Shown one piece after another: positions 36,759-45,979 of a stretch of 64,000 bases of DNA (position 1 is the stretch's first letter; each line of letters starts with the position of its first letter). The notes beneath the pieces were generated by a model, which saw only the letters and a list, made by a program, of their open reading frames with translations, was not told the DNA's origin and made no database searches. The translations under genes and the position numbers were made by a program. The stretch comes from Synergistaceae bacterium. GTDB lineage: Bacteria; Synergistota; Synergistia; Synergistales; Aminobacteriaceae. The stretch spans positions 1-64,000 of the forward strand of contig JAHDLC010000023.1 in assembly GCA_018436595.1 (NCBI GenBank), read 5' to 3'.

Positions 36759-37668
36759 CGGGGACCCGAAAAAACGGAAGGGCCTCGTCCTCCTCTCGGT
36801 CCTCCTGGTGTCCCTTTTCCTCCTGACGGCCTCCACGGGATTCGCCCTCTTCGCCAGGAGGTCTGTGCGGGCCTTTGACGGGCGGCAGCGGGCCTTCACG
36901 GCGAGAATGGTCTGCGAAGCCTCCCTCCCGGCCGCGAAGGCCCTGCTTGAACTCCACCCCGGAAAAGGCCATGCCCCGGGGGACGAAGTCTTTTCTCCCC
37001 GGATCCTCGGATTTCCCGAAGCGGGGGTAACCGTGGAAATGACCATCACCCCCCTGAACGGCCGTTTCCCCCTGAACGGCATTTTCCTCCCCGACGGACG
37101 GACGGTGAGGTCCGAGCTCGCCGGCCCGTGGAGACGGCTGTGGCGGAGGGCGGGAGCGGAAAACATCGAGGCAGCGGTGCTGGACTTTCTCGACGGTGAC
37201 GGTGAGCCCCGCCTCGGCGGGGGCGAGCGGGACGGATATTTGAACAGGCCCCTTCTCTCTCTGAACGAGCTGCTGTTTGTTCCGGGAATGACGGCGGATA
37301 TCCTGTACGGAACGGAAACCCGCCCCGGAATAGCCCCCCTTGTCACCCTCCGGTCCGACGGGAAGATCAACGCCAATACGGCGCTCCCGGAGGTGCTGGC
37401 CCTCCTGGACGGCCTGGACGGGAACATCGCCGCCGACCTTGTCCGGGCGAGGGAGACCAGGGTCTTCACGTCCATGGAGGACCTCTCCGCCGTGCCGTCC
37501 TTTCCGGCGTCGGCCCGGGCACAGCTCATGAACGTGCTCTCCTTTACGAGCAGCCACTTCCGGGTGTCCTTCACCGTCGGGTTTGCCGATGGTCAAAAGA
37601 CCCCCCTGGAGGTTATACTGGAACGAAAAGGTTCAGCGGCCGAGACGGTCCGATGGGAGGAACCGTAA
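36733..37668 (+). CDS. gspK: Type II secretion minor pseudopilin, GspK-like
   Basis: A 311-residue protein with an N-terminal hydrophobic stretch after KKRKGLVLLSVLLVSLFLLT, where the usual prepilin Phe is replaced by Leu. GspK-type features include VLDFLDGDGEPRLGGGERDGY, LLSLNELLFVPGM and DGKINANTALPEVL. I chose the GTG at 36733, which follows AAGGAGG. This overlaps gspJ by 26 nt. Its TAA is followed immediately by the GspL-like frame. Confidence 0.85.
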   Translation: MRTGFLRNDGDPKKRKGLVLLSVLLVSLFLLTASTGFALFARRSVRAFDGRQRAFTARMVCEASLPAAKALLELHPGKGHAPGDEVFSPRILGFPEAGVTVEMTITPLNGRFPLNGIFLPDGRTVRSELAGPWRRLWRRAGAENIEAAVLDFLDGDGEPRLGGGERDGYLNRPLLSLNELLFVPGMTADILYGTETRPGIAPLVTLRSDGKINANTALPEVLALLDGLDGNIAADLVRARETRVFTSMEDLSAVPSFPASARAQLMNVLSFTSSHFRVSFTVGFADGQKTPLEVILERKGSAAETVRWEEP

Positions 37669-38889
37669 ATTATCAGACGGCAGATTTCCTCATTTTTTCT
37701 CAAGACACGGGACGGCTTCCGCCTCCTCGAAAGGGTCGGCAGTCCTTTTGCGGAAAGGGGCTCCGGGAACAGGTTTCCTTCCCGGGGCGATCTTGTTCTG
37801 TATCCCTTCCGCACTCTCTCGGTACACCCTTTTTCCTTTCCCTTCCGTTCACTGAAGGACGTGCGCAGCGCCCTCTCCCTCAGGTTTCTCCCCCTGCTCT
37901 CCGGGGAGGAAACCGTTGAGGTCATTCCGTGGATCTCAGGCTCCGGGAGCGGACTTTCGGAAGGAGCGGCGTGGTGCGTGGCTGCACCGGAGGTTCCCGC
38001 CGAAGAGAGCGTTTCCCTTTCGGGGATTGCATGCTGGCCCCTTCCCCTGGCCCTGGCCTCCCCTGTGGACGGGGAAGGGATCGCCGTCTTCCGCGGGATG
38101 GGGGTCGTTGCCTCGGCTGTTTTCTCCCGGGGAATCCCCCTCTTCTGCAGGTGCGGCAGCGGGGAAGAGGAAACCCCGGCTTCTGAAGAGGGAGACGGCA
38201 TGGACAGTGAGGTCCGTCTCTGCAGGGAATTCGCCCTCGCTTCCGGTCACGGTGAGCTCCTTTCGTCGGTCTGGACGGGGACATCCCCCGGCGAGCTCCT
38301 GGAAGCGGCCCGGCAGACCGCAGAACGTTTTCCGGCCTTTCTGTCCGTGGATATCTCCCGGCCCGCCCTCGAGGCCTCTCTCGCGAGGGAAAGGACGGCC
38401 AGGGTCCTCAGGAATTTTTCCGCCGCCGTTGCCCTTCTCGGTGCCGTTTTCTGCGCCGTGCAGTTTTCCCTGTCTCTCCAGGTCCGCTCCTCCCTGGATC
38501 GGCTCTCCGCGGAAGCGGCGTCCCTCTACCGGGAGATCGCCGGAGGAACGGAACGGATCGTTGACCCCCTCTCCCAGGCCAGGGGAAAACTGGCCGAACT
38601 GAAAGGGACCGGCGGGGACGACAGTTCCCTCAGTCTCTTCCTCGCCCATCTCGGAAAGGCGTGGACCGGTGGAGAGACGGGAAGAAAGCCGGGATTCCCC
38701 ATCCTCGACCAGATGCGCTACACCGGCGGGAGCGCCGAATTGACGGGAACGGCCCAGACCATGGAGGCTATCCAGGCTCTCCGTTCGGCGGCCGATTCCG
38801 GGGGCTTCAGGGCTTCCCTCGGTGACATCCAGCAGATTCCCGGAGGAGGGCTCCGGTTTTCCCTTTCCCTGAGGAGGAATGACCCGTGA
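37669..38889 (+). CDS. Type II secretion GspL-like assembly protein (non-canonical start)
   Basis: A protein of up to 406 residues with a cytoplasmic N-terminal region, one membrane helix (VALLGAVFCAVQFSLSL, near residue 260) and a periplasmic tail, the GspL layout. Coding-like sequence in this frame (GDLVLYPFRTLSVHPFSF) extends upstream to the gspK stop. No ATG, GTG or TTG occurs before the GTG at 37861. The only start with a ribosome-binding site (GGGAGG at 37655-37660) is ATT at 37669. I annotate that start, but a GTG start giving 342 residues or a sequencing error are alternatives. Confidence 0.6.
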   Translation: MIRRQISSFFLKTRDGFRLLERVGSPFAERGSGNRFPSRGDLVLYPFRTLSVHPFSFPFRSLKDVRSALSLRFLPLLSGEETVEVIPWISGSGSGLSEGAAWCVAAPEVPAEESVSLSGIACWPLPLALASPVDGEGIAVFRGMGVVASAVFSRGIPLFCRCGSGEEETPASEEGDGMDSEVRLCREFALASGHGELLSSVWTGTSPGELLEAARQTAERFPAFLSVDISRPALEASLARERTARVLRNFSAAVALLGAVFCAVQFSLSLQVRSSLDRLSAEAASLYREIAGGTERIVDPLSQARGKLAELKGTGGDDSSLSLFLAHLGKAWTGGETGRKPGFPILDQMRYTGGSAELTGTAQTMEAIQALRSAADSGGFRASLGDIQQIPGGGLRFSLSLRRNDP

Positions 38890-39437
38890 GGCCCATTCTC
38901 GCCCGATTTTTCCCTTCCCTCTCCGGAAAGGATGACGGCGGCCCCGGAGCTGAACGCCGGGCGCTGTTCCTGCTGCTCCTGGGCCTTCTCGCCTGGGGGG
39001 GCGCCTTCTCCCTCTGGTCCGACGGCAGGGAGCTTCGGGCCAGGAGGGATCTCCAGAAAAAACGGTTCGACGACCTCGCCTCGGTGGTGGGGGAATACCG
39101 GGCGCTCCGGCAGACAACCGGAACGGAGCGGATTGCCGTTTCACCCGACGGAGAAGAAGACCTTCTCACCGCCGTTTCCAACGCCGTGGCCTCCCTCGGC
39201 CTCCGGTCGAACATGCTCAGCCTGAGCAGCACAACAGGACCGGGGGGCTTCGGCGCCGTCTCCGTGACGCTGGAAGGACTGTCTTCCGACAGCCTTGCCC
39301 GCTTCCTTCAGGAGACGGAACGGAGAGGCATCTATTCCTTCTCCGCCGACCTCCGGGCTGTCAGGAGCACTACGTCCGAAGGGGCTCCGGGGCGGACCCT
39401 CACGGTGGTGCTCCTTCTCGGGAGGCAGGGACCATGA
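38886..39437 (+). CDS. Type II secretion GspM/PilO-like protein
   Basis: A 183-residue single-pass protein. The helix LFLLLLGLLAWGGAFSLW (residues about 27-44) is followed by a coiled coil (RELRARRDLQKKRFDDLASVV) and a ferredoxin-like periplasmic domain ending TLTVVLLLGRQGP. This is the GspM/PilO layout. It starts with a GTG overlapping gspL by 4 nt and overlaps the next gene by 4 nt. It should pair with the GspL-like protein at the inner-membrane platform. Confidence 0.7.
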   Translation: MRPILARFFPSLSGKDDGGPGAERRALFLLLLGLLAWGGAFSLWSDGRELRARRDLQKKRFDDLASVVGEYRALRQTTGTERIAVSPDGEEDLLTAVSNAVASLGLRSNMLSLSSTTGPGGFGAVSVTLEGLSSDSLARFLQETERRGIYSFSADLRAVRSTTSEGAPGRTLTVVLLLGRQGP

Positions 39438-40054
39438 AGGCCGGACGGTGGGGATTGTATCTCCTGTTCTTCCTTCTTGTATTCAGCATGTCCTTCCTTG
39501 TTTTCTTTCCCTTCGGGCCCGGGACGGAAGCGGCGTGGAGCAGGGCTGTCCGGGCGGCGTCGGAGAAGGGCTTTTTCCTTGACGCGTCTTCCGTCTCCGC
39601 CGAGGGACGTTTGCTTCCCGGGGCCGTGCTCCTCAATGTCCGGCTCCGGTCATCCCTCCTGTCGGGGGAGGCCGGCCGTGCAACGGTTTTCCTTTCGCCG
39701 GCCGACATGGTGACTCGCCTCGCCCCGGCGGTCGGACTCCGGCTCGAACGGGTCTCGGTGAACCTTCCCCTTCCGGGGGAGCGCCCCCTCTTTCTCGCCG
39801 CTGTCGAGGCCGGGCTTGTTTTTCTCGACGGCAGGGTCGAAGTGACGGATCTTCGGATTTCGGGGGAGCTTGACGTTTCCGGGAGTGCGGTGCTTTCATC
39901 CCGGGGAGGCGGCCTGGAGGAGGCCGATCTCGCCATCGGAGGGGAACGGGCGGCATTGATGAAACTCTTCCGGTCCGTTCTTCCGCTGAGGCAGGAGAAA
40001 CCGGGGGCCTGGACCCTGAAGAGGGGAAGGAGGAGCGCCCATGGCGGGAATTGA
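39434..40054 (+). CDS. GspN-like type II secretion protein
   Basis: A 206-residue protein with an N-terminal membrane helix (LYLLFFLLVFSMSFLVFF) and a beta-rich extracytoplasmic domain (GRLLPGAVLLNVRLRSSLL; RVSVNLPLPGERPLFL). This pattern resembles GspN. It lies between gspM-like and gspC genes, overlapping both. The similarity is low and positional evidence carries most of the call. Confidence 0.55.
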   Translation: MKAGRWGLYLLFFLLVFSMSFLVFFPFGPGTEAAWSRAVRAASEKGFFLDASSVSAEGRLLPGAVLLNVRLRSSLLSGEAGRATVFLSPADMVTRLAPAVGLRLERVSVNLPLPGERPLFLAAVEAGLVFLDGRVEVTDLRISGELDVSGSAVLSSRGGGLEEADLAIGGERAALMKLFRSVLPLRQEKPGAWTLKRGRRSAHGGN

Positions 40055-40946
40055 CGGCCTTCTCCGGGGAGGAGCCCGGCTTGTCCTTCCCCTTCTCGGG
40101 ACGGCTTTTTTTGCTGGAATGGCAGGGTTCTGGGCGGCCGGACTGGTGGAGGAGCGGCTCTTCCTTCTCTCCGTGGAGGAGACAGGGAAAATGGCGGGCA
40201 GAGGCGCACCGCCTCCCCTTCCCGCGCACAAGGAGCAGGGCCCTTCCCTCAGGGATTTCGCCGCCGGGGATCCCTTCGGCGCGGCACCCCCGTCTCCCGC
40301 GGCGCCGTCGGCGAAGCCGGCGGAAATGGAAGTTTCCGTGAGCGAACTGTACGAGCTGGAAGGGATCCGCCTTGCCGGTACTCTTCCGGGGATCGCGGTC
40401 TGGATCGACGACGGCGGAAAGCAGACCGTCCATCTCCAGGGACAGCAGGTGAAGGGCTACGAGCTGACCGAGGTGGGCGAGGACAGGGTAGTCCTCAGAA
40501 AGGGCGGAACGGTGGTGAACGTCCTCCTCCGGTACAGCGGCCACGCATCCTCCGGGGCCTCGGCTCAGCCGTCTCCTCCTCCGGCTCTGAGCATACCCGG
40601 CCGGGGAGTCACGGCGGCCCGGCCCGGACAGCAGGGTTCCATTCCCAGGGAAACCGTGGACAACCTGCTCATGAATCCCCTGGACGAGATGAAAAAATTC
40701 CGGCTCAGGCCCAAATTCGACGGCGACAGGGCCCTGGGCGTGGAAGTGCAGTGGATGGACAGGAACAGCTTCCTCGAGTCCGTTGGGGTGGAGAAAGGCG
40801 ACGTGATCCAGTCGGTGAACGGACTGGAGATCCGGAACATGGGGGACGTGGTGAACGTCATAAACTCCCTCATGGGGGGAAGCGCCTTTGACGTGCAGGT
40901 GCTCAGGGACGGCACCCCCGTATCCCTGAAGTACAATATAAAGTGA
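40041..40946 (+). CDS. gspC: Type II secretion GspC-like protein with PDZ domain
   Basis: A 301-residue inner-membrane protein. One N-terminal helix (LVLPLLGTAFFAGMAGFWAA) is followed by a Pro/Ala-rich linker, the homology region (YELEGIRLAGTLPGIAVWID) and a C-terminal PDZ domain (FLESVGVEKGDVIQSVNGLE; ALGVEVQWMD upstream). It links the inner-membrane platform to the secretin. It overlaps the gene before it by 14 nt and the pseudopilin after it by 4 nt. Confidence 0.85.
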   Translation: MAGIDGLLRGGARLVLPLLGTAFFAGMAGFWAAGLVEERLFLLSVEETGKMAGRGAPPPLPAHKEQGPSLRDFAAGDPFGAAPPSPAAPSAKPAEMEVSVSELYELEGIRLAGTLPGIAVWIDDGGKQTVHLQGQQVKGYELTEVGEDRVVLRKGGTVVNVLLRYSGHASSGASAQPSPPPALSIPGRGVTAARPGQQGSIPRETVDNLLMNPLDEMKKFRLRPKFDGDRALGVEVQWMDRNSFLESVGVEKGDVIQSVNGLEIRNMGDVVNVINSLMGGSAFDVQVLRDGTPVSLKYNIK

Positions 40947-41329
40947 GAAGAGCCATGATCCCGGGAAGAAGAAGGGCTTTTACCCTTGCCGAGACGCTTG
41001 TTGCCGTGGCGGTCCTCGGGCTCGTGGCCGCCGGAAGCATGAGGCTGGCGGTTCTTTCAGCCCGGGCCCTCGGGGAGGTCCGGCAGGGGCGGGAGCGGCT
41101 CGCCCTCTCCAGGAACTTCTGGCTTCGGGCTGTCGGCGGAAAGCTTGAGAGCCGGGGCCGGGAGAAGGCGGTTTCATGGGAGACCGGCAGATTTGATTTT
41201 CCGGGACAAGACGGCCCGCCTCCCGGCTATTCCTGCGGGACGGTGGTCATCACTCCCGCCCCCGCGGGGGGAGAAAAAATAGTCCTCTATGTTCCTGACC
41301 GCATGATTTCGAGGGGGAGTAAACAATGA
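40943..41329 (+). CDS. Minor pseudopilin, GspI/GspH-like
   Basis: A 128-residue prepilin-like protein. The processing site is RRAFTLAETLVAVAVLGLVA, with Ala in place of the usual Gly before Phe and Glu at mature position 5. The globular part is short, as in GspI. A GTG start (40943) overlaps the gspC stop; an ATG at 40955 is the alternative. It overlaps gspD by 4 nt. Confidence 0.7.
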   Translation: MRRAMIPGRRRAFTLAETLVAVAVLGLVAAGSMRLAVLSARALGEVRQGRERLALSRNFWLRAVGGKLESRGREKAVSWETGRFDFPGQDGPPPGYSCGTVVITPAPAGGEKIVLYVPDRMISRGSKQ

Positions 41330-43266
41330 TCCGGAAACTTTTGCTGTTCGCACTTATCCTGTTCTTCGTGGTGCCGGGGGCCCTGGCCCAGACGGCGCCC
41401 CAGGACGACGAATTCGCCCTCGTGGAGTCGGCCAGGAGTATGAGGGCCTCGGGGAACGCCCAGTTCAACTTCCAGGATGTTGACATGGTGAAGTTCATCC
41501 GGTTCATGGCGGAACTGCTGAACGAAAACCTCGTCCTCGCTCCCGGTGTGAAGGGGTCCATTTCGGTCATTTCCCCGAAGCCCTTTCCCCTGAAGGAAGC
41601 CCGCCAGGTGTTCATCTCCGTGCTGGAGATGAACGGCTACACCCTGCAGCAGGGAGCGGGGTTCGGCAAGGTGGTGCCCCTCCAGGCGGGAAGCTCGGCT
41701 GAGTCGGATGTGCGGACCGGAAAGATGGGGCCGGGGGAGGGGGAGCAGACGGTCTCCCAGGTGGTCCCCCTGGATTACGTTACCGCCGACTTCATCGCCG
41801 CCGCGGTGAGCCAGGCTTCGGGACGGTCTGTCTCGGTGCTCCCCGTGGGCCGGGGGAACGACATCCTTCTCACCGGCAGGGCAACCGACGTGAACCGGGC
41901 TATCGACCTCATCCGGACCCTGGACAGGGCCGACAAGATCTTCAAGTCCCGGACGGTGAAGATCACGAAGGCATCCCCCGAGATTATCGCCGCCCACCTG
42001 GCCAACCTGGCGAAAGTCCCGGGAAGCCCGGTCTTCGGCCTCACCGTTCTCCCCGACGCCCCGGGCAACCAGATCGTCCTCGCCGGGGAGGAGCGGCACA
42101 TCAACCGGGCCCTGAAGCTCATCGCCGACCTGGACGTCACCCCGAAGTCGGGGGAATTCCACGTGTACAAACTGGAGAACGCCGATGCCAAGGTGGTGGC
42201 GGAGCAGCTGTCGAAGATCCTGTCCGCCCAGGCGTCCCAGGCGGTGAACGCCGAAGGGAGGATCCCCACCACGGTGGTGCCCGACATCCCGTCCAACAGC
42301 CTCATCTTCGCCGCGCCGCCCCACCATTTCCAGTCACTGGTGGAGATCATCCAGAAGATCGACACCCTGCCCCGTCAGGTGCTCCTCCGGGGTCTCATCG
42401 CCGAGGTCAACCTGACGAAGCTCAACAACGCCGGCATCGACTGGGCCACCTGGGGCGGGGCAGTCACAGGGGACGCGGTCCTCGCAGGGCAGCTGAACAT
42501 GGGGGGCGCAGGGGTGCCGGGCAACATCATCGACTGGTTCCAGAACATTTCCAGGACTGAGGAGGTGGTTGGTAACCCGGAAACGTCAACACGAACACGG
42601 ACTACTTACAAGGGCATGGGCCTCGTCTACGCCTACCTCGACCTGCTCAAGAAGTTCGACGCGGTGAACGTGCTCTCCATGCCCCGGCTCATGTGCACCG
42701 ACAACCTTCCCAGCGAGCTCCAGGTGGGGCAGGTCATCCCCCAGCTCAAGGGAAAGCTTTCGGACGTATCCAACCCGAACGCCGTGCAGAGCAGCTACGA
42801 ATACAAGGACACGGGGCTCATCCTCCACGTCACGCCCTCCATCCGGAGCGGGAACCTTGTCGCCCTCGATGTGGAACAGGTTGTGGAGGACGTGCTCACC
42901 GCCATGACCGCAGAAACCCCCGTGACGGGCAAGCGGAAGATCAAAACCAGCGTCATGGTGAGCTCCGGCAACACGGTGATCCTGGGAGGCCTCATCAAGG
43001 AAGTGGAGAAGAGCCTCCGGAGCAGGGTCCCCGGCCTCTCCTACATCCCCCTCATCGGCGGGCTCTTCACCCGGTCGGTGAAGCAGCGGGAGAAGATCGA
43101 GCTCATGATCTTCCTGACCCCCTACATCCTCGAGACTCCCGGCGAGGCGGAGCAGATCACCCGGGAGATCGTCTCCGGCGACCACGGCATGAGCCCTCCG
43201 GAGGAAAAGCTCTGGAAGCGCCTTGAGAAGGAGTACCGGGAGTCGGTGAAACAGCAGTCGAAATGA
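41326..43266 (+). CDS. gspD: Type II secretion secretin GspD
   Basis: A 646-residue outer-membrane secretin. Signal peptide MIRKLLLFALILFFVVPGALA is followed by N0 (NFQDVDMVKFIRFMAELLNE) and repeated N1-N3 domains (VVPLDYVTADFIAAAVSQAS; FHVYKLENADAKVVAEQLSK). The C-terminal secretin barrel has LLRGLIAEVNLTKL, GLILHVTPSIRSGNLV and GGLFTRSVKQREKIELMIFL. It forms the exit channel. It overlaps gspE by 4 nt, so it is part of a single long transcript. Confidence 0.95.
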   Translation: MIRKLLLFALILFFVVPGALAQTAPQDDEFALVESARSMRASGNAQFNFQDVDMVKFIRFMAELLNENLVLAPGVKGSISVISPKPFPLKEARQVFISVLEMNGYTLQQGAGFGKVVPLQAGSSAESDVRTGKMGPGEGEQTVSQVVPLDYVTADFIAAAVSQASGRSVSVLPVGRGNDILLTGRATDVNRAIDLIRTLDRADKIFKSRTVKITKASPEIIAAHLANLAKVPGSPVFGLTVLPDAPGNQIVLAGEERHINRALKLIADLDVTPKSGEFHVYKLENADAKVVAEQLSKILSAQASQAVNAEGRIPTTVVPDIPSNSLIFAAPPHHFQSLVEIIQKIDTLPRQVLLRGLIAEVNLTKLNNAGIDWATWGGAVTGDAVLAGQLNMGGAGVPGNIIDWFQNISRTEEVVGNPETSTRTRTTYKGMGLVYAYLDLLKKFDAVNVLSMPRLMCTDNLPSELQVGQVIPQLKGKLSDVSNPNAVQSSYEYKDTGLILHVTPSIRSGNLVALDVEQVVEDVLTAMTAETPVTGKRKIKTSVMVSSGNTVILGGLIKEVEKSLRSRVPGLSYIPLIGGLFTRSVKQREKIELMIFLTPYILETPGEAEQITREIVSGDHGMSPPEEKLWKRLEKEYRESVKQQSK

Positions 43267-44792
43267 CGGGAGGAGACGGAAGAATGGCCCCACGGCTTCC
43301 CGACGTTGAAGAAATCGCCCCCCTCATCCGGGGAAGGGTCAGCCTCGATGCCCTGAAGAACGCGGGCATCCTGCCCCTCCGGGACGACGGGGAGCGGCTT
43401 GTGGTCGCCCTGGCTTCGCCGGAGTGCTTTCCCGCTGCCCAGGTCCTTGCGGCATCCTTCGGGCGGGAGGCGACATGGGAGTTCCACCGGCGGGAGGACC
43501 TGGAGCATCTCCTCGGAAGGCTCTACGACCTGAGGGGGGGCATCGGCGACGAGACCCTGTCGGCAGTGGCGGGCATCGACGACGATGACGGACTCCTCCG
43601 GGAGGACGTCCAGAGCGACTCGGTGGACGTGCCGGTCATCAGGCTGGTGAACGGCCTCCTGAGGGAGGCCCTGAAGATACGGGCCACGGACATCCACGTG
43701 GAACCCTTCGAGAGCGAGGTCCTCGTGCGGTTCCGGGTGGACGGCGTCCTCCACGACCGGCTCCGCCTTCCCCGGAACCTCCAGGCTCCCCTGACGAGCA
43801 GGGTGAAGGTCATGGCGAGGATGGACATCGCCGAACGCCTCTCCCCCCAGGACGGACGGATCGGCATCACCGTGGGGAACCGGGCGGTGGACATCCGGGT
43901 CAGCTCCATCCCCGTCCAGCACGGAGAGCGCCTCGCCCTCCGGCTGCTGGACAAGGGCTCCGGTCTTCTCAGCCTGGAGGACCTCGGCATGGACGGATCC
44001 TCCAGGGAGACCATGAACGCCCTCATCGGGAACCCCCACGGCCTGATCCTCTTCACGGGCCCCACCGGCTCCGGCAAGACCACCACACTCTACGCCATTC
44101 TCCAGGCTCTCGCGAAACCCGAGGTGAACATCATCACCGTGGAGGACCCCATCGAGTACGACCTGGAAGGGGTAGGGCAGATCCAGGTGAACGAAAAGGC
44201 GGGGGTCACCTTCCCCTCGGCCCTCCGGTCCATTCTCAGGCAGGACCCGGACATCATCATGATCGGCGAAATGAGGGACTACGAGACGGCCCACATCGGC
44301 GTCCAGGCGTCCCTCACGGGGCACCTGGTCCTCTCCACCCTCCATACCAACGACTCGGTGTCCGCGGTGGTGCGCCTCACCGACATGGGCATCGAACCCT
44401 ATCTCGCGGCCGGGTCCCTTCTCGGTGCCGTGGCCCAGCGCCTGGTGCGGACTCTCTGTCCCAAGTGCTCGTACAGGGAGGAAGCGCCGGCTCTTTTCCG
44501 GAGGGAGGGGCTGACGGAGGTCTTCCGGGGCAGGGGATGCGACTCCTGCATGGGCACGGGGTACCGTGGCCGGGTGGGACTGTACGAGCAGTTCATTCTT
44601 GACGACGAGCTCCGGGAAATGGTAGCGGCCGGCCTTCCCACCGCGAAGATCCGGGCCGCCGCCCGAATGAAGGGGTTCCGGTCCCTCTGGGAACTGGGGC
44701 TCCATGCCCTGCGGCAGGGGAGGACCTCCCCCGAGGAGCTGCTCCGGGTCGTCTCCGCCGGGGAATTCGGCCCCACCGGGGAAGAGGGGTAA
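43263..44792 (+). CDS. gspE: Type II secretion ATPase GspE
   Basis: A 509-residue hexameric ATPase. The N-terminal N1E-like domain is followed by Walker A GPTGSGKTTTLYAIL, Asp box VEDPIEYDLEGVGQIQVN and Walker B region ALRSILRQDPDIIMIGEMRD. A zinc motif CPKC...CDSC (LCPKCSYREEAP to RGCDSCMGTGYRGRVGLYE) is present. It energises pseudopilus growth through the GspL/GspF platform. Confidence 0.95.
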   Translation: MTGGDGRMAPRLPDVEEIAPLIRGRVSLDALKNAGILPLRDDGERLVVALASPECFPAAQVLAASFGREATWEFHRREDLEHLLGRLYDLRGGIGDETLSAVAGIDDDDGLLREDVQSDSVDVPVIRLVNGLLREALKIRATDIHVEPFESEVLVRFRVDGVLHDRLRLPRNLQAPLTSRVKVMARMDIAERLSPQDGRIGITVGNRAVDIRVSSIPVQHGERLALRLLDKGSGLLSLEDLGMDGSSRETMNALIGNPHGLILFTGPTGSGKTTTLYAILQALAKPEVNIITVEDPIEYDLEGVGQIQVNEKAGVTFPSALRSILRQDPDIIMIGEMRDYETAHIGVQASLTGHLVLSTLHTNDSVSAVVRLTDMGIEPYLAAGSLLGAVAQRLVRTLCPKCSYREEAPALFRREGLTEVFRGRGCDSCMGTGYRGRVGLYEQFILDDELREMVAAGLPTAKIRAAARMKGFRSLWELGLHALRQGRTSPEELLRVVSAGEFGPTGEEG

Positions 44793-44795
44793 ACC

Positions 44796-45947
44796 GTGCC
44801 GGCCTACCGCTACTCCGCCTACGACGAAACGGGCAGGCTCCGGAAGGGGACGGTGGATGCCCCGTCCTCCGTCAGGGCGGGGGAGCTGCTCGCCGCCCAG
44901 GGACTCACCGCGGTGGACATCGCCGAGGTGACGGGGAGGAAAGCCAGGAGGGGCAGAGTCTTCGGCCTCTCCTATCACGCCCTGTTCTGCCGCGGCCTCT
45001 CCTCCTACCTGAAGCGGGGAGTTCCCCTCGCCGAAGCCCTGAAGTTCCTGGGCCGCCATTCCTCGGACCGGCGGGTGGCCGATGCCTGCCTCCATCTCCA
45101 CGAAGGGGTCCAGGGAGGAAGGCGCCTCTCCGCCGTCCTGGAGGAGACGGGGCTCTTCCGGGAGGACCTCCTGAAGATCGTGGAATCAGGGGAAAAGACG
45201 TCGGCCCTTCCCGGCGTGCTGGAGCAGGCCGCAGCGCTGTATTCCATGCAGGAGGGGCAGCGGCGGAAGATCCGGTCCGCCCTCACCTACCCCCTGGCCA
45301 TGACGGCCATAGGCTTCGCCGTGGTCCTCTTTCTGCTCACCTACGTGGTGCCCAGGCTCGCCGACCTGTTCGCCGACATGGGACAGGCCCTTCCCCTTCC
45401 AACGAGGATCCTCCTCGGGACGGCGGCGTTCCTCCGGGAGTGGTGGCCGGCGCTGGTCCTCGTCCTCGCGTCAGCCGTTTTCCTGGCGCGGAGGAGAAAA
45501 TGGTCCGTGAACCTCCCCTTTTTCCGCCGCATCCGGGAGAACATCGCCCTTTCCCTGGTGATGTCCCACCTGAAGACCCTGCTCTCGGCGGGAATTCCGC
45601 TGGTCCAGGCCCTTGGAATGGCCTCTTCCATGGACTCCCGGCCGGAGCGGTGGGTGGAGGCGGCCCGGCTCGTGAAGGAGGGGTTCCGGTTCGACCGGGC
45701 CCTGGAGCGCCTGGGGACCTTTCCCGAGGAGACGGTGTACATCCTCAGGATCGGCGAGCTGGGCGGCGACCTGCCCGGAGCCATCGGCCAGGTGGCGGAG
45801 ATGAACTGGGAGGAGGCCCGGGACGGCATGGAAAAGGCCGCCACCCTTGCCGAACCCCTTCTGGTGCTCTTCCTTGGCCTGGCGGTGGGCTTCGTGGTCA
45901 TCGCCGTCCTGTTGCCCATATTCGATCTGTCAAGCCTCGCGGGGTGA
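44796..45947 (+). CDS. gspF: Type II secretion platform protein GspF
   Basis: A 383-residue inner-membrane platform protein with two GspF repeats. The first contains FCRGLSSYLKRGVPLAEALK and ESGEKTSALPGVLEQAA; the second contains LKTLLSAGIPLVQALGMASS and RIGELGGDLPGAIGQVAEM. Three hydrophobic helices are visible, including the C-terminal LLVLFLGLAVGFVVIAVLLP. GTG start, 4 nt after gspE. Confidence 0.94.
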   Translation: MPAYRYSAYDETGRLRKGTVDAPSSVRAGELLAAQGLTAVDIAEVTGRKARRGRVFGLSYHALFCRGLSSYLKRGVPLAEALKFLGRHSSDRRVADACLHLHEGVQGGRRLSAVLEETGLFREDLLKIVESGEKTSALPGVLEQAAALYSMQEGQRRKIRSALTYPLAMTAIGFAVVLFLLTYVVPRLADLFADMGQALPLPTRILLGTAAFLREWWPALVLVLASAVFLARRRKWSVNLPFFRRIRENIALSLVMSHLKTLLSAGIPLVQALGMASSMDSRPERWVEAARLVKEGFRFDRALERLGTFPEETVYILRIGELGGDLPGAIGQVAEMNWEEARDGMEKAATLAEPLLVLFLGLAVGFVVIAVLLPIFDLSSLAG

Positions 45948-45979
45948 CGGGCGGACAGAACTGAAACGGAGGTTGTGCA

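Noticed and set aside
37653-37919. Frame starting ATG 37653 as the gspL start
   Set aside because: It stops at 37919 and becomes Pro/Arg-rich, non-family sequence after about 20 residues. The family-like sequence is in the frame that begins after the gspK stop. A frameshift error remains possible.
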